A stretch of 45,034 nucleotides of DNA from Planctomycetota bacterium. Lineage in GTDB: Bacteria > Planctomycetota > Phycisphaerae > WQYP01. The notes under the pieces are model-generated. The model did no database searches, was not told the DNA's origin, and worked only from the letters and a program-made list of their open reading frames with translations. The translations under genes were made by a program, and so were the position numbers. Positions within the stretch are counted from its first letter, which is position 1, and the number at the start of each line of letters is the position of its first letter. This document shows, in pieces, positions 1 through 9,146 of this stretch. Location: positions 1 through 45,034 of the forward strand of contig JAKBCC010000014.1 of assembly GCA_021808105.1 (NCBI GenBank), in the 5' to 3' direction.

Positions 1-1
1 C

Positions 2-1030
2 GGGACGCCGGCAGATACTCTGATGCGCCTGCTGGAATCGCAGGCCGCGTGCTACGACTTTTTCCTGGCCGTGCGCAGCATTGAATGCGCCCGCCGGGAT
101 TTGCCGCGCGTGGGCTATTCCACCTCTCCCAGACTGGATCCCGTGCGGTTTGGCCAGGAGCCGGCATTGGCATTCCCGGCCAGCACCGTTGAAAAACTGG
201 AATTTTCCGATGCGCTGGAGGTACCCCGGTTGGCGGTGCGTTTCATCGGCCTGTTTGGCCCCAACGGCCCGCTCCCGCTGCATCTGACAGAATACGCCCG
301 TGAGCGCAAACTGCACGTAAAAGATAATACGCTCTGCGCGTTTGCTGATATGTTTCATCATCGGATGATCAGTTTTTTTTATCGTGCCTGGGCCTGCAAT
401 GAGCCGACAGTCAGTTACGATCGGCATGAAACGTCGGTCGCCAATCCGGGAGATGATGACGCCTTCGTCCGTTATTTCTCCAGCCTCATGGGGCTGGGAA
501 CCAATCACTTAATGAGCCGCGACAGCATACCTGACAACGCCAAACTCTATTTTTCCGGCCGCCTGCTGGCCGGGGTACGGAATCCGGACGGCTTACGATC
601 CATTCTGTATGAATATTTCGGTGTGACCGCGGAGATTGAAGAATTCTCCGGCCGCTGGCTCGCATTACCCACGGATTGCCGCTGCCAGTTAGGCTCTAAC
701 CCTGAGTCGGGAATGTTGGGACAGACTCTTGTCGTAGGCTCGCGCGTCTGGGATGCGCAGGGAAAATTCAGAATTGTTCTAGGCCCCATGGCCCTGGCAG
801 ACTTTAACCGAATATTACCCGGCAGCGTCGGTTTTCAGAACCTGTGCGATTGGGTAAAGTTATATCTCAATGACGAGCTGGAATGGGATGTGCGCCTGAT
901 TCTCAAGGCCGCCGCCGTACCGCCCATGATTCTCGGACAAGATTGCCGCCTGGGTTATACCACCTGGCTGCACACAACAGAATTGGATCACGATCTGCGA
1001 GAGTTAATTTGCCGCCCGGTCGCGGCTTAA
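2..1030 (+). CDS. tssG: T6SS baseplate subunit TssG (5' end outside window)
   Basis: TssG (ImpH/VasB family) is a cytoplasmic subunit of the T6SS baseplate wedge, where it works with TssE, TssF and TssK. The reading frame is open to the left edge. The first in-frame ATG is at 23, but the residues before it (GTPADTL) read on smoothly into the usual TssG opening (a leucine-rich stretch followed by YDFFLAVRSIE), so the true start is probably just outside the window. The visible part is about 340 residues, close to the usual family length. Family-like patches are the F-x-A-V-R-x-I-E opening and the central segment FIGLFGPNGPLPLHLTEYA, which matches the TssG G-x-x-G-P-L-P-x-H-x-T-E pattern. clpV follows 22 bp downstream, as in an operon. 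Confidence comes from both motif and context. Confidence 0.9.
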   Translation, partial: GTPADTLMRLLESQAACYDFFLAVRSIECARRDLPRVGYSTSPRLDPVRFGQEPALAFPASTVEKLEFSDALEVPRLAVRFIGLFGPNGPLPLHLTEYARERKLHVKDNTLCAFADMFHHRMISFFYRAWACNEPTVSYDRHETSVANPGDDDAFVRYFSSLMGLGTNHLMSRDSIPDNAKLYFSGRLLAGVRNPDGLRSILYEYFGVTAEIEEFSGRWLALPTDCRCQLGSNPESGMLGQTLVVGSRVWDAQGKFRIVLGPMALADFNRILPGSVGFQNLCDWVKLYLNDELEWDVRLILKAAAVPPMILGQDCRLGYTTWLHTTELDHDLRELICRPVAA

Positions 1031-1052
1031 CAGGAAGAATAAGGATTTATTT

Positions 1053-3806
1053 ATGGCAGAAATCAGTCGTTCCGCGTTGTTCGGTAAGCTAAACAAGGTG
1101 GCCTATAAATCCATCGAAAGTGCCACCGTCTTCTGCAAAATGCGCGGCAATCCCTACGTGGAGTTGGTACACTGGATCAATCAGATTCTGCAGTTGGACA
1201 ATACCGACCTGCATCTGATTATCCGTCATTTTGGTCTCAATCCATCTAAATTGGCTGCGGATATAACCGCATCCCTGGATCGCCTGCCGCGTGGTTCAAC
1301 TTCCATATCGGATTTGTCCTCGCATATTGATGAAGCGGTGGAGCGGGCCTGGGTGTATGGATCGCTGGTTTATAAAAGCACGCAAGTGCGCACGGGCCAT
1401 CTGCTCCTTGGTATGGTAAAAACCAACACGTTGCGGAACAGTTTGCTGAATATTTCCCGTGAATTTGAAAAAGTAAAACCGGAGCAATTGTCCGACGATT
1501 TCGGCAAAATAACCTCCGGCTCCACCGAAGAACTTCTGGCCCCCTCGGAAACCGAAGGCAGTGGAGCGCCAGGGGAAGTCAGCGGAGCCATCGCGCCGGC
1601 AGCCATGGGGAAACAGGAGGCCCTGGCCAAATTCGCCATTGATTTAACAGCCCGCGCCAAGTCCGGTGAACTGGACCCCATCGTCGGGCGCGATGAAGAA
1701 ATCCGGCAAGTTGTTGATATTCTCATGCGTCGGCGGCAGAACAATCCGATTCTTACCGGCGAGGCCGGCGTCGGAAAAACCGCCGTAGTCGAAGGCTTTG
1801 CTCAACGCGTGGCCGCCGGTGAAGTCCCACCCTCGCTTAAAGATGTCAGTGTTCACACGCTGGATATCGGTCTGCTGCAGGCTGGGGCGAGTATGAAAGG
1901 GGAATTTGAGCAGCGCCTGCGATCTGTGATTGAAGAAGTTCAGGCTTCCCCCAAGCCCATTATCCTCTTTATTGATGAGGCCCATACCCTCATTGGAGCC
2001 GGTGGTGCCGCTGGAACCGGCGATGCCGCTAACTTGCTCAAACCCGCCCTGGCCCGCGGCACGCTTCGCACCATTGCCGCTACCACGTGGGATGAATACA
2101 AAAAGCACATTGAAAAAGATCCCGCCCTGACCCGCCGCTTTCAGGTAGTGAAGGTGGAGGAACCCTCGGAACATAAAGCGGTTTTAATGCTTCGCGGGCT
2201 TATTGCACCCTTGGAAAAGCATCATCGTGTACAGATTCTTGATGAAGCCATTGACGCCGCGGTGCGATTGTCGCATCGTTATATTCCGTCGCGGCAATTG
2301 CCTGACAAAGCGGTCAGTCTTATTGACACTGCCTCCGCCCGTGTCGCTGTAAGCCAGCACGCCCTACCCGCGGAATTGGAGGATTCCAAACGCCGTGTTG
2401 AAGCTCTGGAAATGGAAATTCAAATTATAAATCGTGAAACCGCGGTTGGCCTGGATCACACCCATCGGCTCTCTGAGGTGAAAGGCCTTTTAGAAGTTGA
2501 GAAAAAGCGTTTCGCGGATCTGGATGCCAAATGGAAGCAGGAAAAACAACTGGTTGACAAAATTCTCGACATTCGCCATTCCTTACGTGCCGCTGCCGAG
2601 CCGATTGAAAGTGCGCCGGAACCCGCAGCAGCTGCGCCCGCCAAGCCCAAAGCCAAAGCGGCCGCAGCCCCAGCCGAAGCTGCTCCCACCGCCAAACTTA
2701 CGCCCGAGCAGCGCGATGCCATGCTGGCCGATTTGCGTAAATTGCAAAATGAGCTTTCCGCATTGCAGGGCGAATTGCCCTTGATTTTCCCAACCGTGGA
2801 TCAGCAAGCCGTGGCATCGGTGGTCGCGGATTGGACCGGCATACCCGTTGGCCGCATGGTAAAAAATGAAATTGAACAAATTCTGAAACTGGCTGATCAC
2901 CTTGAGAAACGCGTGATCGGCCAGCGCCATGGCCTGGAAATTATTGCCCGCCGTGTGCAGACATCACGGGCCAAACTTGATAATCCCAATCGCCCCATCG
3001 GCGTATTCATGCTGGCCGGCCCATCGGGCGTGGGTAAAACCGAGACAGCGTTATCCCTGGCCGAAACGCTGTACGGTGGTGAGCACAATTTAATAACCAT
3101 CAACATGAGTGAATTTCAGGAATCGCATACCGTCAGCACGCTCAAAGGCTCTCCGCCGGGCTATGTCGGTTACGGTGAGGGCGGCGTCTTAACCGAAGCG
3201 GTGCGCCGCCGGCCCTATTCAGTGGTTCTGCTGGATGAGGTGGAAAAAGCCCACAAAGATGTCCATGAGATTTTCTTCCAGGTCTTTGACAAAGGCTGGA
3301 TGGAAGATGGTGAAGGCCGCATGATCGACTTCAAAAATACCATCATCATCCTGACCACCAATGCCGGACAGGATCTGGTTGTAAACATGTGCAAAGACCC
3401 GGATTTACTGCCGGACGCCGAAGGGTTGGAAAAAGCCCTGCGCGGCCCGCTGGTAAAGGTGTTCCCCGATGCACTACTGAATCGGCTGGTTGTGGTTCCC
3501 TACTATCCCATTTCCGCAGCCATGCTCAAACAGATAATCAACCTCCAGCTTTCGCGGGTGCAAAAGCGTGTCCGGGAAACCCACAAGATTCCATTTGAAT
3601 ACGATGAATCAGTGCCCAAGCTCATCGCCGAGCGGTGTACGGAATTGGAACGCGGTGCCCGCATGGTGGATGCCATGATCACCAATGTTCTTCTGCCGCA
3701 GATCGGCCATGAATTTTTAACCCGCATGATGGAAGGCCGGCAGATTGATCGCATCGCTGTGACCGCCGAAGCGGGCGAATTTAAGTTTAACTTTGGCGGA
3801 AAATAG
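1053..3806 (+). CDS. clpV: T6SS AAA+ ATPase ClpV (TssH)
   Basis: ClpV is the hexameric AAA+ unfoldase that disassembles contracted T6SS sheaths in the cytoplasm. The 917-residue product has the full Clp layout: an N-terminal Clp-N-like domain (about 1-160), a first AAA+ module with Walker A GEAGVGKT (236-243) and Walker B LFIDEAH (about 305-311), a coiled middle domain (about 445-530), and a second AAA+ module with Walker A GPSGVGKT (656-663) and Walker B VVLLDEVEKAH. An Ala/Pro/Lys-rich linker (about 520-550) separates the coiled domain from the LQGELPL and WTGIPVGRM segment that precedes module two. ClpB has no such N-domain or linker and the neighbours are T6SS genes, so ClpV is the better call. 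All ATPase motifs look intact. A purine-rich ribosome site (AAGGA) lies before the ATG. Confidence 0.95.
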   Translation: MAEISRSALFGKLNKVAYKSIESATVFCKMRGNPYVELVHWINQILQLDNTDLHLIIRHFGLNPSKLAADITASLDRLPRGSTSISDLSSHIDEAVERAWVYGSLVYKSTQVRTGHLLLGMVKTNTLRNSLLNISREFEKVKPEQLSDDFGKITSGSTEELLAPSETEGSGAPGEVSGAIAPAAMGKQEALAKFAIDLTARAKSGELDPIVGRDEEIRQVVDILMRRRQNNPILTGEAGVGKTAVVEGFAQRVAAGEVPPSLKDVSVHTLDIGLLQAGASMKGEFEQRLRSVIEEVQASPKPIILFIDEAHTLIGAGGAAGTGDAANLLKPALARGTLRTIAATTWDEYKKHIEKDPALTRRFQVVKVEEPSEHKAVLMLRGLIAPLEKHHRVQILDEAIDAAVRLSHRYIPSRQLPDKAVSLIDTASARVAVSQHALPAELEDSKRRVEALEMEIQIINRETAVGLDHTHRLSEVKGLLEVEKKRFADLDAKWKQEKQLVDKILDIRHSLRAAAEPIESAPEPAAAAPAKPKAKAAAAPAEAAPTAKLTPEQRDAMLADLRKLQNELSALQGELPLIFPTVDQQAVASVVADWTGIPVGRMVKNEIEQILKLADHLEKRVIGQRHGLEIIARRVQTSRAKLDNPNRPIGVFMLAGPSGVGKTETALSLAETLYGGEHNLITINMSEFQESHTVSTLKGSPPGYVGYGEGGVLTEAVRRRPYSVVLLDEVEKAHKDVHEIFFQVFDKGWMEDGEGRMIDFKNTIIILTTNAGQDLVVNMCKDPDLLPDAEGLEKALRGPLVKVFPDALLNRLVVVPYYPISAAMLKQIINLQLSRVQKRVRETHKIPFEYDESVPKLIAERCTELERGARMVDAMITNVLLPQIGHEFLTRMMEGRQIDRIAVTAEAGEFKFNFGGK

Positions 3807-3873
3807 TTGTTGCGGCGTGCAAGCCGTTTGGAATTGAAATGCGGAGCGCCATCGCTTAATCAGGAGTTGCACC

Positions 3874-6462
3874 ATGGCTAAATTCAAACAAGGACACCGC
3901 GAATTAAGCATTAATACGCCGCTGGGTTCGGATGTATTGCTGCTGACAAAATTCACGGGTACTGAAGCGCTAAGCGCACCGTTTGAATATGAACTGGAAA
4001 TGCTTTCCGAAAAGCCTGATATTAATTTCTCCGATATCCTGGGAAAAAATGTCTCGGTTTCGCTTTCCGCAAAAGCCGGTGCCCTTTCGGCAGCATCCAG
4101 CATCCGCTATTTTAATGGTTACATTTCCCATTTTCAGCAAACCCACAGCGAAGGCAATATCTATCACTATTCCGCAGTCATGGTCCCCTGGCTCTGGTTT
4201 TTAAAGCGTCGCCGCGATTGTCGGATATTTCAAAAACTGACCGTACCGCAAATTGTCCAGCAGATATTTTCCGACTTAGGATTTTCGTCGGTTGTGGATA
4301 ATGCCCTTACCGCAACGTACCGCACGTGGGATTACTGCGTGCAGTATCGTGAGACGGACTTTGATTTTGTCTCCCGCCTGCTGGAAAACGAGGGAATTTA
4401 TTATTTTTTTAAGCATGAAAAAGATGCGCAAAGCGGCAACGTTACCCATAAGCTCGTAGTGGCTGATGGCGTCTCGGCAAGTGTCAATATCAGCGGTGAT
4501 GCCGGCATCAGTTACCTGGGGCCTGATCGCGCCGCCAAAGGCGACTATATTCGGGATTGGAAATTGCGGCAGACACTTAAGTCCGGCAATTTCATGCTCA
4601 ACGATTATGACTTTACCGCCCCCAAGAAATCACTTTTAACCTCAGCCGCCAACACCGCCGGTGTGGTCAGCCAGACGGATCATCGTGTGTATGATTATCC
4701 AGGCGGCTACAGCCAATCCGCCGATGGCGGCAATTATGTTCAAGCCCGCATGCAGGAACAGCAGGCCGGGTTTGCGGTGGCTTCAGCAAGCTCCAATAAT
4801 CGCGGTATTGAGGCTGGGTACCTGTTTACCTTGGCGGATCATCCGGTCTCAGCCATGAATCAGACCTATCTGATTCAGAGCGTGCAATATGACATCCGCA
4901 ATGAAAATTATCTGCAGAATCAGCCGGGCCCTGTGGAAACTACGTTTAAGGGCAATCTAACCTGTTTTGAATCCAGCCAGCAGTTCCGCCCCGCACGCAA
5001 TACACCCAAGGCGCTGGTACGCGGCCCCCAGACGGCTGTGGTGGTGGGGCCGTCCGGTGAAAAAATCTACACCGATGAATATGGCCGGGTAAAAGTGCAA
5101 TTCTACTGGGACACCTATGGCACATCGGATCAGAACTCCTCCTGCTGGATACGCGTATCACAATCCTGGGCGGGCGCACCCAACAACGGCTTAAACTGGG
5201 GCGATATGGCCTTGCCGCATGTTGGCGACGAAGTCATCGTAGATTTTCTGGAAGGCGACCCGGATAAGCCGCTGATCACTGGCCGCGTCTACAACGCGGA
5301 CAACATGCCGCCCGAATCGCTGCCGGCAAACAAACACAAGCGCATTTTCCGCGACGACTATGGCAACCAGATAACCATGGACGCGACGCCGGGCGATGAG
5401 CACGTAAAGATTTACAGCCCCAACCTTCAGTCAACGCTAATCGTCGGGGAAGGCGTGCTGAGCACGACCAACTATAGTAACTCGACGTTTCAGCACGCCG
5501 CAAGTTATGCCAGCGCGGTGCTGGCACCGACGGCGGTCTTCCGGCTTGGGTCGTTAGTTACGGGAGCGTTTTTTGGCGAAACGAATTTCTGCATGCTCAG
5601 CACGACAAGTTGGGTCGGGAAAGACCAGTTACGCATGACTGGCGGGGACGATTCCCAATTTGTTGACGGCATCCTGGGCTTCATAACAAAGAAGTCCGTG
5701 ATTATCGGTGCCGATAAGAGTATCTGCCTAGTGGGGGGAAAAAAGGATGCCACTTCTACGAACACGGCAAGTTCCATACTTCACCTCAGCTCATCGGGTG
5801 CCGCGTTGGAGGTTGGTCCCCCAAAATCGGTCGACGACCTGAGCTTAGTCGGACACGGATTGAGAATGCAGAAGGCGGGTGCCGCGCTTTCGGTCGTGGC
5901 GTTTATGCTTTCTTATATCGGCAACGAGCTCAGCAGCCACGAATCGAGTGTCGATTCTGCCCTAAACGCAGGGGTTAATGCCGGCAACAAAACGGTTTCC
6001 ATCAACGGTGGAACGGTTACTTCCAGCAATAACAGCGGGGCAAGTTCCACGCAGACCGTGGACCCGGTTGCTGTCCAGAGCGCGGTAAATAAGACCACTA
6101 CAATCCTTGAGGACGCCGCAGTGGCGGTTGGGGCAGTGGGCTTGGTCTACACATTAATTAACGTCGTCACGACCAAGGTCATGAAGCCGCTCGTATTAGC
6201 CACATCGGCGTACGCCTCCGGGGACGTCAGTGGCGGAGTCAAGATCGACGATCAAGGGAATATTAAGCTGGAGTCTGCAAAGGGAACGATATTACTGAAT
6301 TCCCCAAAAAAGAAAGTCACCATTGGCGCGGGAACACAGGGATCAGGCACAGACCTAATCGTAAAGCCCGGCGGGATCACCATTGCCAATGATAATGGTT
6401 CAGGGAAACTGAAGTTGGCCAAGTTTGACGTGAACAGTGGCGCTTTTACGGTCGCACAGTAA
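3874..6462 (+). CDS. vgrG: T6SS spike protein VgrG (TssI) with long C-terminal extension
   Basis: VgrG trimers form the T6SS spike, resembling phage gp27-gp5. Residues 1 to about 370 are the gp27-like base. About 384-475 are the gp5 OB-fold, recognisable from GPSGEKIYTDEYGRVKVQF, then WIRVSQSWAG and GDEVIVDFLEGDPDKPLITG. A needle-like segment begins near 489 (RDDYGNQITMD, DEHVKIYSP). Ordinary VgrGs end about 600-700 residues in. Here a divergent region of about 350 residues follows, with two hydrophobic stretches (about 668-684 and 748-770) and a final glycine-rich beta-type tail (about 790-862) with DUF2345-like short repeats (IKLESAKGTILLNS). The ATG has AGGAG seven bases upstream. The C-terminal region could be an effector domain or a structural extension; that is inference. 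Confidence 0.93.
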   Translation: MAKFKQGHRELSINTPLGSDVLLLTKFTGTEALSAPFEYELEMLSEKPDINFSDILGKNVSVSLSAKAGALSAASSIRYFNGYISHFQQTHSEGNIYHYSAVMVPWLWFLKRRRDCRIFQKLTVPQIVQQIFSDLGFSSVVDNALTATYRTWDYCVQYRETDFDFVSRLLENEGIYYFFKHEKDAQSGNVTHKLVVADGVSASVNISGDAGISYLGPDRAAKGDYIRDWKLRQTLKSGNFMLNDYDFTAPKKSLLTSAANTAGVVSQTDHRVYDYPGGYSQSADGGNYVQARMQEQQAGFAVASASSNNRGIEAGYLFTLADHPVSAMNQTYLIQSVQYDIRNENYLQNQPGPVETTFKGNLTCFESSQQFRPARNTPKALVRGPQTAVVVGPSGEKIYTDEYGRVKVQFYWDTYGTSDQNSSCWIRVSQSWAGAPNNGLNWGDMALPHVGDEVIVDFLEGDPDKPLITGRVYNADNMPPESLPANKHKRIFRDDYGNQITMDATPGDEHVKIYSPNLQSTLIVGEGVLSTTNYSNSTFQHAASYASAVLAPTAVFRLGSLVTGAFFGETNFCMLSTTSWVGKDQLRMTGGDDSQFVDGILGFITKKSVIIGADKSICLVGGKKDATSTNTASSILHLSSSGAALEVGPPKSVDDLSLVGHGLRMQKAGAALSVVAFMLSYIGNELSSHESSVDSALNAGVNAGNKTVSINGGTVTSSNNSGASSTQTVDPVAVQSAVNKTTTILEDAAVAVGAVGLVYTLINVVTTKVMKPLVLATSAYASGDVSGGVKIDDQGNIKLESAKGTILLNSPKKKVTIGAGTQGSGTDLIVKPGGITIANDNGSGKLKLAKFDVNSGAFTVAQ

Positions 6463-6519
6463 CCCCGCGGCATATCGGGATCTTTCCGGCCTGCGGAATC
6501 CCGGTGCGACTAATACAAC

Positions 6520-9132
6520 GTGGTGAAGGGCACTAATTTGAAGATAACCAATCCAACGGTCGCTCGATTCTCCCCCCTGGCGGGAAGAACCAATTTTCCC
6601 GGCCACTCCATGACGCTTATTGCCAAAGCCACGTACATCTTAAAGCCGGGGCAACCGCCGATCCCACTGCCCAAGCAGCCATTCCCAACCGGCGACGAAT
6701 TTTATCCGGATGATGAGGAAAAAAGCGGGCCGCCACGTTATGAATCGGATTTTGCCTATTTCAAACCCAAGGCCGATTTACTTTTGGTTGGCACCTGCCA
6801 TCCGCCGGGCGGTAAACCCATTCCCGTGTGTCAGGCGACATTCCAAGTCGGTAACAAGACCGGTAAATTGACCGTCGCCGGTGATCGCCGCTGGGAAAAA
6901 AAACTCCTTAGCCGTACCGCCACTGCTCCGCAACCTTTTCGTTCCATGGCGCTGCGTTATGAAAATAGTTACGGCGGTCCCGGCTATGTCGCCAACCCAA
7001 TCGGCAAGGGCCATGAGCCACTGCGCGGCGGACAAGGGCAGGAAATCTGGCAGTTGCCCAATATCGAAAATCCCGCGCAATTAATTCAAAACCCCAAAGA
7101 TCGCCCATTTCCCGCTGGCTTTGCTCCGCTAAGCGCCAAATGGCATACGCGTGCCGGTAAGCTCGGCTCCTATGGCGGCAGTTATCGCAAAACCCGCTGG
7201 CCCTGGTTTCCCGTGGATTTTGACTTCTCCTACTTTAATGCCGCCGCTCCGGACATGCAGGTGGAGGGTTTTTTGCGCGGCGATGAACCCTTGCTTTTTG
7301 AAAACCTACATCCGGAACATGCAAAATATGAATCGCGATTGCCCGGTGTGCGCGTGCGCTGCTTTATCAACCGCGCCGGGGCCACGGAAAAGCAGGCGGG
7401 AAATTTTGAAGAAGTGCCGATGCACCTCGACACGCTCTGGGTGGATATGGAATCCGAGAAAATGGTCCTGCTGTGGCGCGGCGTGGCGGCGGTAAAATCT
7501 GAAGAATTTGAAGATGTCGCCGATGTATTTATTATGGATGAACCGCTGACGCAACCGCCCGTATCGCTGGAAGTGTGCCGCCAGAAATTCCTGCAATCTC
7601 TGAAGGAACCCGAAGAACCTGCCGAAGAACCGCCGCCGGAAGCCAAACCACCTCAGCCAACCGCCGAGGAACTGGCCGCCAAAGAACAGCAGAAGCTTGA
7701 AATGCGCCAGCAGATGGAAGCGCAGGTGGCGGCCATGTGTAAAAATCTGGGCATGGACCCGGCAAAATTGCCGCCGGAGTTGAAAGCCAAACAAGCCGCC
7801 ATGCTGGACCAAATGGTTGAAGACGATCCAGCCAAAGCTTCCGCCATGCACGAAGCGGACCTGCAAAATCAGTTGAAAACTGCGATGTCCAAGTCGGGCC
7901 TGGATCCGGATAACCTGCCCGCCATAAGCGGCAAGGCCCACGCTGAACAAATCCGGTTTTGGGAATCTCAGGGGCTTTCACCGACGGAAATCGCAAGCGA
8001 CCCCGCCATCGGAAAGTTTACGTCGCTCATGGGAGCCTTACTGCCAAAAATGGGCCACAACCCGGAGGATTTATCCCCGTTAATCGCCCAGCTGAAACAA
8101 TTGCGAGCTAGGGCGGGCATTCCCGAGCCCGAAGCGGAAAAACCGCCGGAAGCTCCACCGGTGTGGACCCGGCAGATGGTGGAACAAAAAGTCGCGCTGG
8201 GCGAACCGCTGACCAAGCAGAATTTATCACAATTGGACCTGTCACGACTAAATCTTACCGGAGCGGATTTCTCCAGCGCTAATTTGTCCAACTGCAACCT
8301 GAAGGCGTCAACCCTGACTAAATGCAATTTCACCGGCGCCAATTTGGCGTCCACCAATATGTCCGAGGTTCAGGGGGAACAGTCCAACTTTGGCCAAGCC
8401 GCCTTAGCCGGTGCGAACTTGGAAAATGCAAACCTTAAACAAGCGGACTTTACACAAGCCAACCTGGCCGGAGCGAATCTCACCGGTGCGATGCTGGATG
8501 AAGCCCTGTTTGAAAAAGCCACTCTGACGGATGCGGTGCTTACCGGCGTAGCGGCAAAGGAGACATTATTTGCCGAGGCTGATCTGTCACGCGCCAAATT
8601 TCAGCAAAGCAAATGCCCACAAGCCGATTTTACCGCTGCGACACTCAATCAAACCGATTTCTCCCATGCCGCACTTATCGAAGCATCCTTTGAAAAGGCC
8701 ACGGGAAAGCAGGTCAATTTTGCCAATGCGGATGGGACAAAACTGCGTGCCGATAAGGCCGATTTCCCGGAGGCCAATTTATATGAAGTGCAAGGAACCG
8801 ATTCAATATGGGCGGCGGCAAATTTAGCCGGTGCCAATATGCGATACGCGGAATTATCCTGTGCCACATTCACTTCTGCGGGTTTACAGGGGGCGAATTG
8901 TTCAGCCGCCAACTTGAAAACCGCCAGGCTCAATAAAGCCAACCTCACCGGTGCCCTGTTTCAGCAGGCGGATTTATTTAAAGCTACCTTTGAAAAAGCC
9001 AACCTGACCATGGCCAATTTAAGTGGAGCCAACGCCTACGGGGCTGAATTTCTTAATGCCGTACTTCAGGGGCTGATTACGGACAGTGCAACCAATGTTA
9101 AAATGACCAAGCTCTCCGCGTCGGAAGCGTGA
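6520..9132 (+). CDS. DUF2169 domain fused to a pentapeptide-repeat C-terminus
   Basis: DUF2169 proteins are encoded beside vgrG in many T6SS clusters and are thought to act as adaptors or chaperones between spike and cargo. Residues 1 to about 330 match the family: FSPLAGRTNFPGHSMTLIAKATY near the start region and the RSMALRYENSYGGPGY segment. A Pro/Glu-rich linker (about 360-390), a Gln/Lys/Met-rich, probably helical stretch (about 390-540) and a second Pro/Glu linker follow. From about 567 to the end run A(D/N)LxxA-type pentapeptide repeats, which should fold as a right-handed quadrilateral beta-helix. The start is uncertain: GTG at 6520 or GTG at 6523, with no clear ribosome site. The stop overlaps a GTG of the next frame, but the next gene probably starts at 9147. 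The exact function is not known from sequence. Confidence 0.85.
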   Translation: MVKGTNLKITNPTVARFSPLAGRTNFPGHSMTLIAKATYILKPGQPPIPLPKQPFPTGDEFYPDDEEKSGPPRYESDFAYFKPKADLLLVGTCHPPGGKPIPVCQATFQVGNKTGKLTVAGDRRWEKKLLSRTATAPQPFRSMALRYENSYGGPGYVANPIGKGHEPLRGGQGQEIWQLPNIENPAQLIQNPKDRPFPAGFAPLSAKWHTRAGKLGSYGGSYRKTRWPWFPVDFDFSYFNAAAPDMQVEGFLRGDEPLLFENLHPEHAKYESRLPGVRVRCFINRAGATEKQAGNFEEVPMHLDTLWVDMESEKMVLLWRGVAAVKSEEFEDVADVFIMDEPLTQPPVSLEVCRQKFLQSLKEPEEPAEEPPPEAKPPQPTAEELAAKEQQKLEMRQQMEAQVAAMCKNLGMDPAKLPPELKAKQAAMLDQMVEDDPAKASAMHEADLQNQLKTAMSKSGLDPDNLPAISGKAHAEQIRFWESQGLSPTEIASDPAIGKFTSLMGALLPKMGHNPEDLSPLIAQLKQLRARAGIPEPEAEKPPEAPPVWTRQMVEQKVALGEPLTKQNLSQLDLSRLNLTGADFSSANLSNCNLKASTLTKCNFTGANLASTNMSEVQGEQSNFGQAALAGANLENANLKQADFTQANLAGANLTGAMLDEALFEKATLTDAVLTGVAAKETLFAEADLSRAKFQQSKCPQADFTAATLNQTDFSHAALIEASFEKATGKQVNFANADGTKLRADKADFPEANLYEVQGTDSIWAAANLAGANMRYAELSCATFTSAGLQGANCSAANLKTARLNKANLTGALFQQADLFKATFEKANLTMANLSGANAYGAEFLNAVLQGLITDSATNVKMTKLSASEA

Positions 9133-9146
9133 TAACAGGTAGAATC

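Noticed and set aside
2580-2700. Ala/Pro-rich insertion in ClpV as a novel domain
   Set aside because: Ala/Pro-rich linkers before the LQGE segment occur in ordinary ClpV proteins, so it is probably normal.
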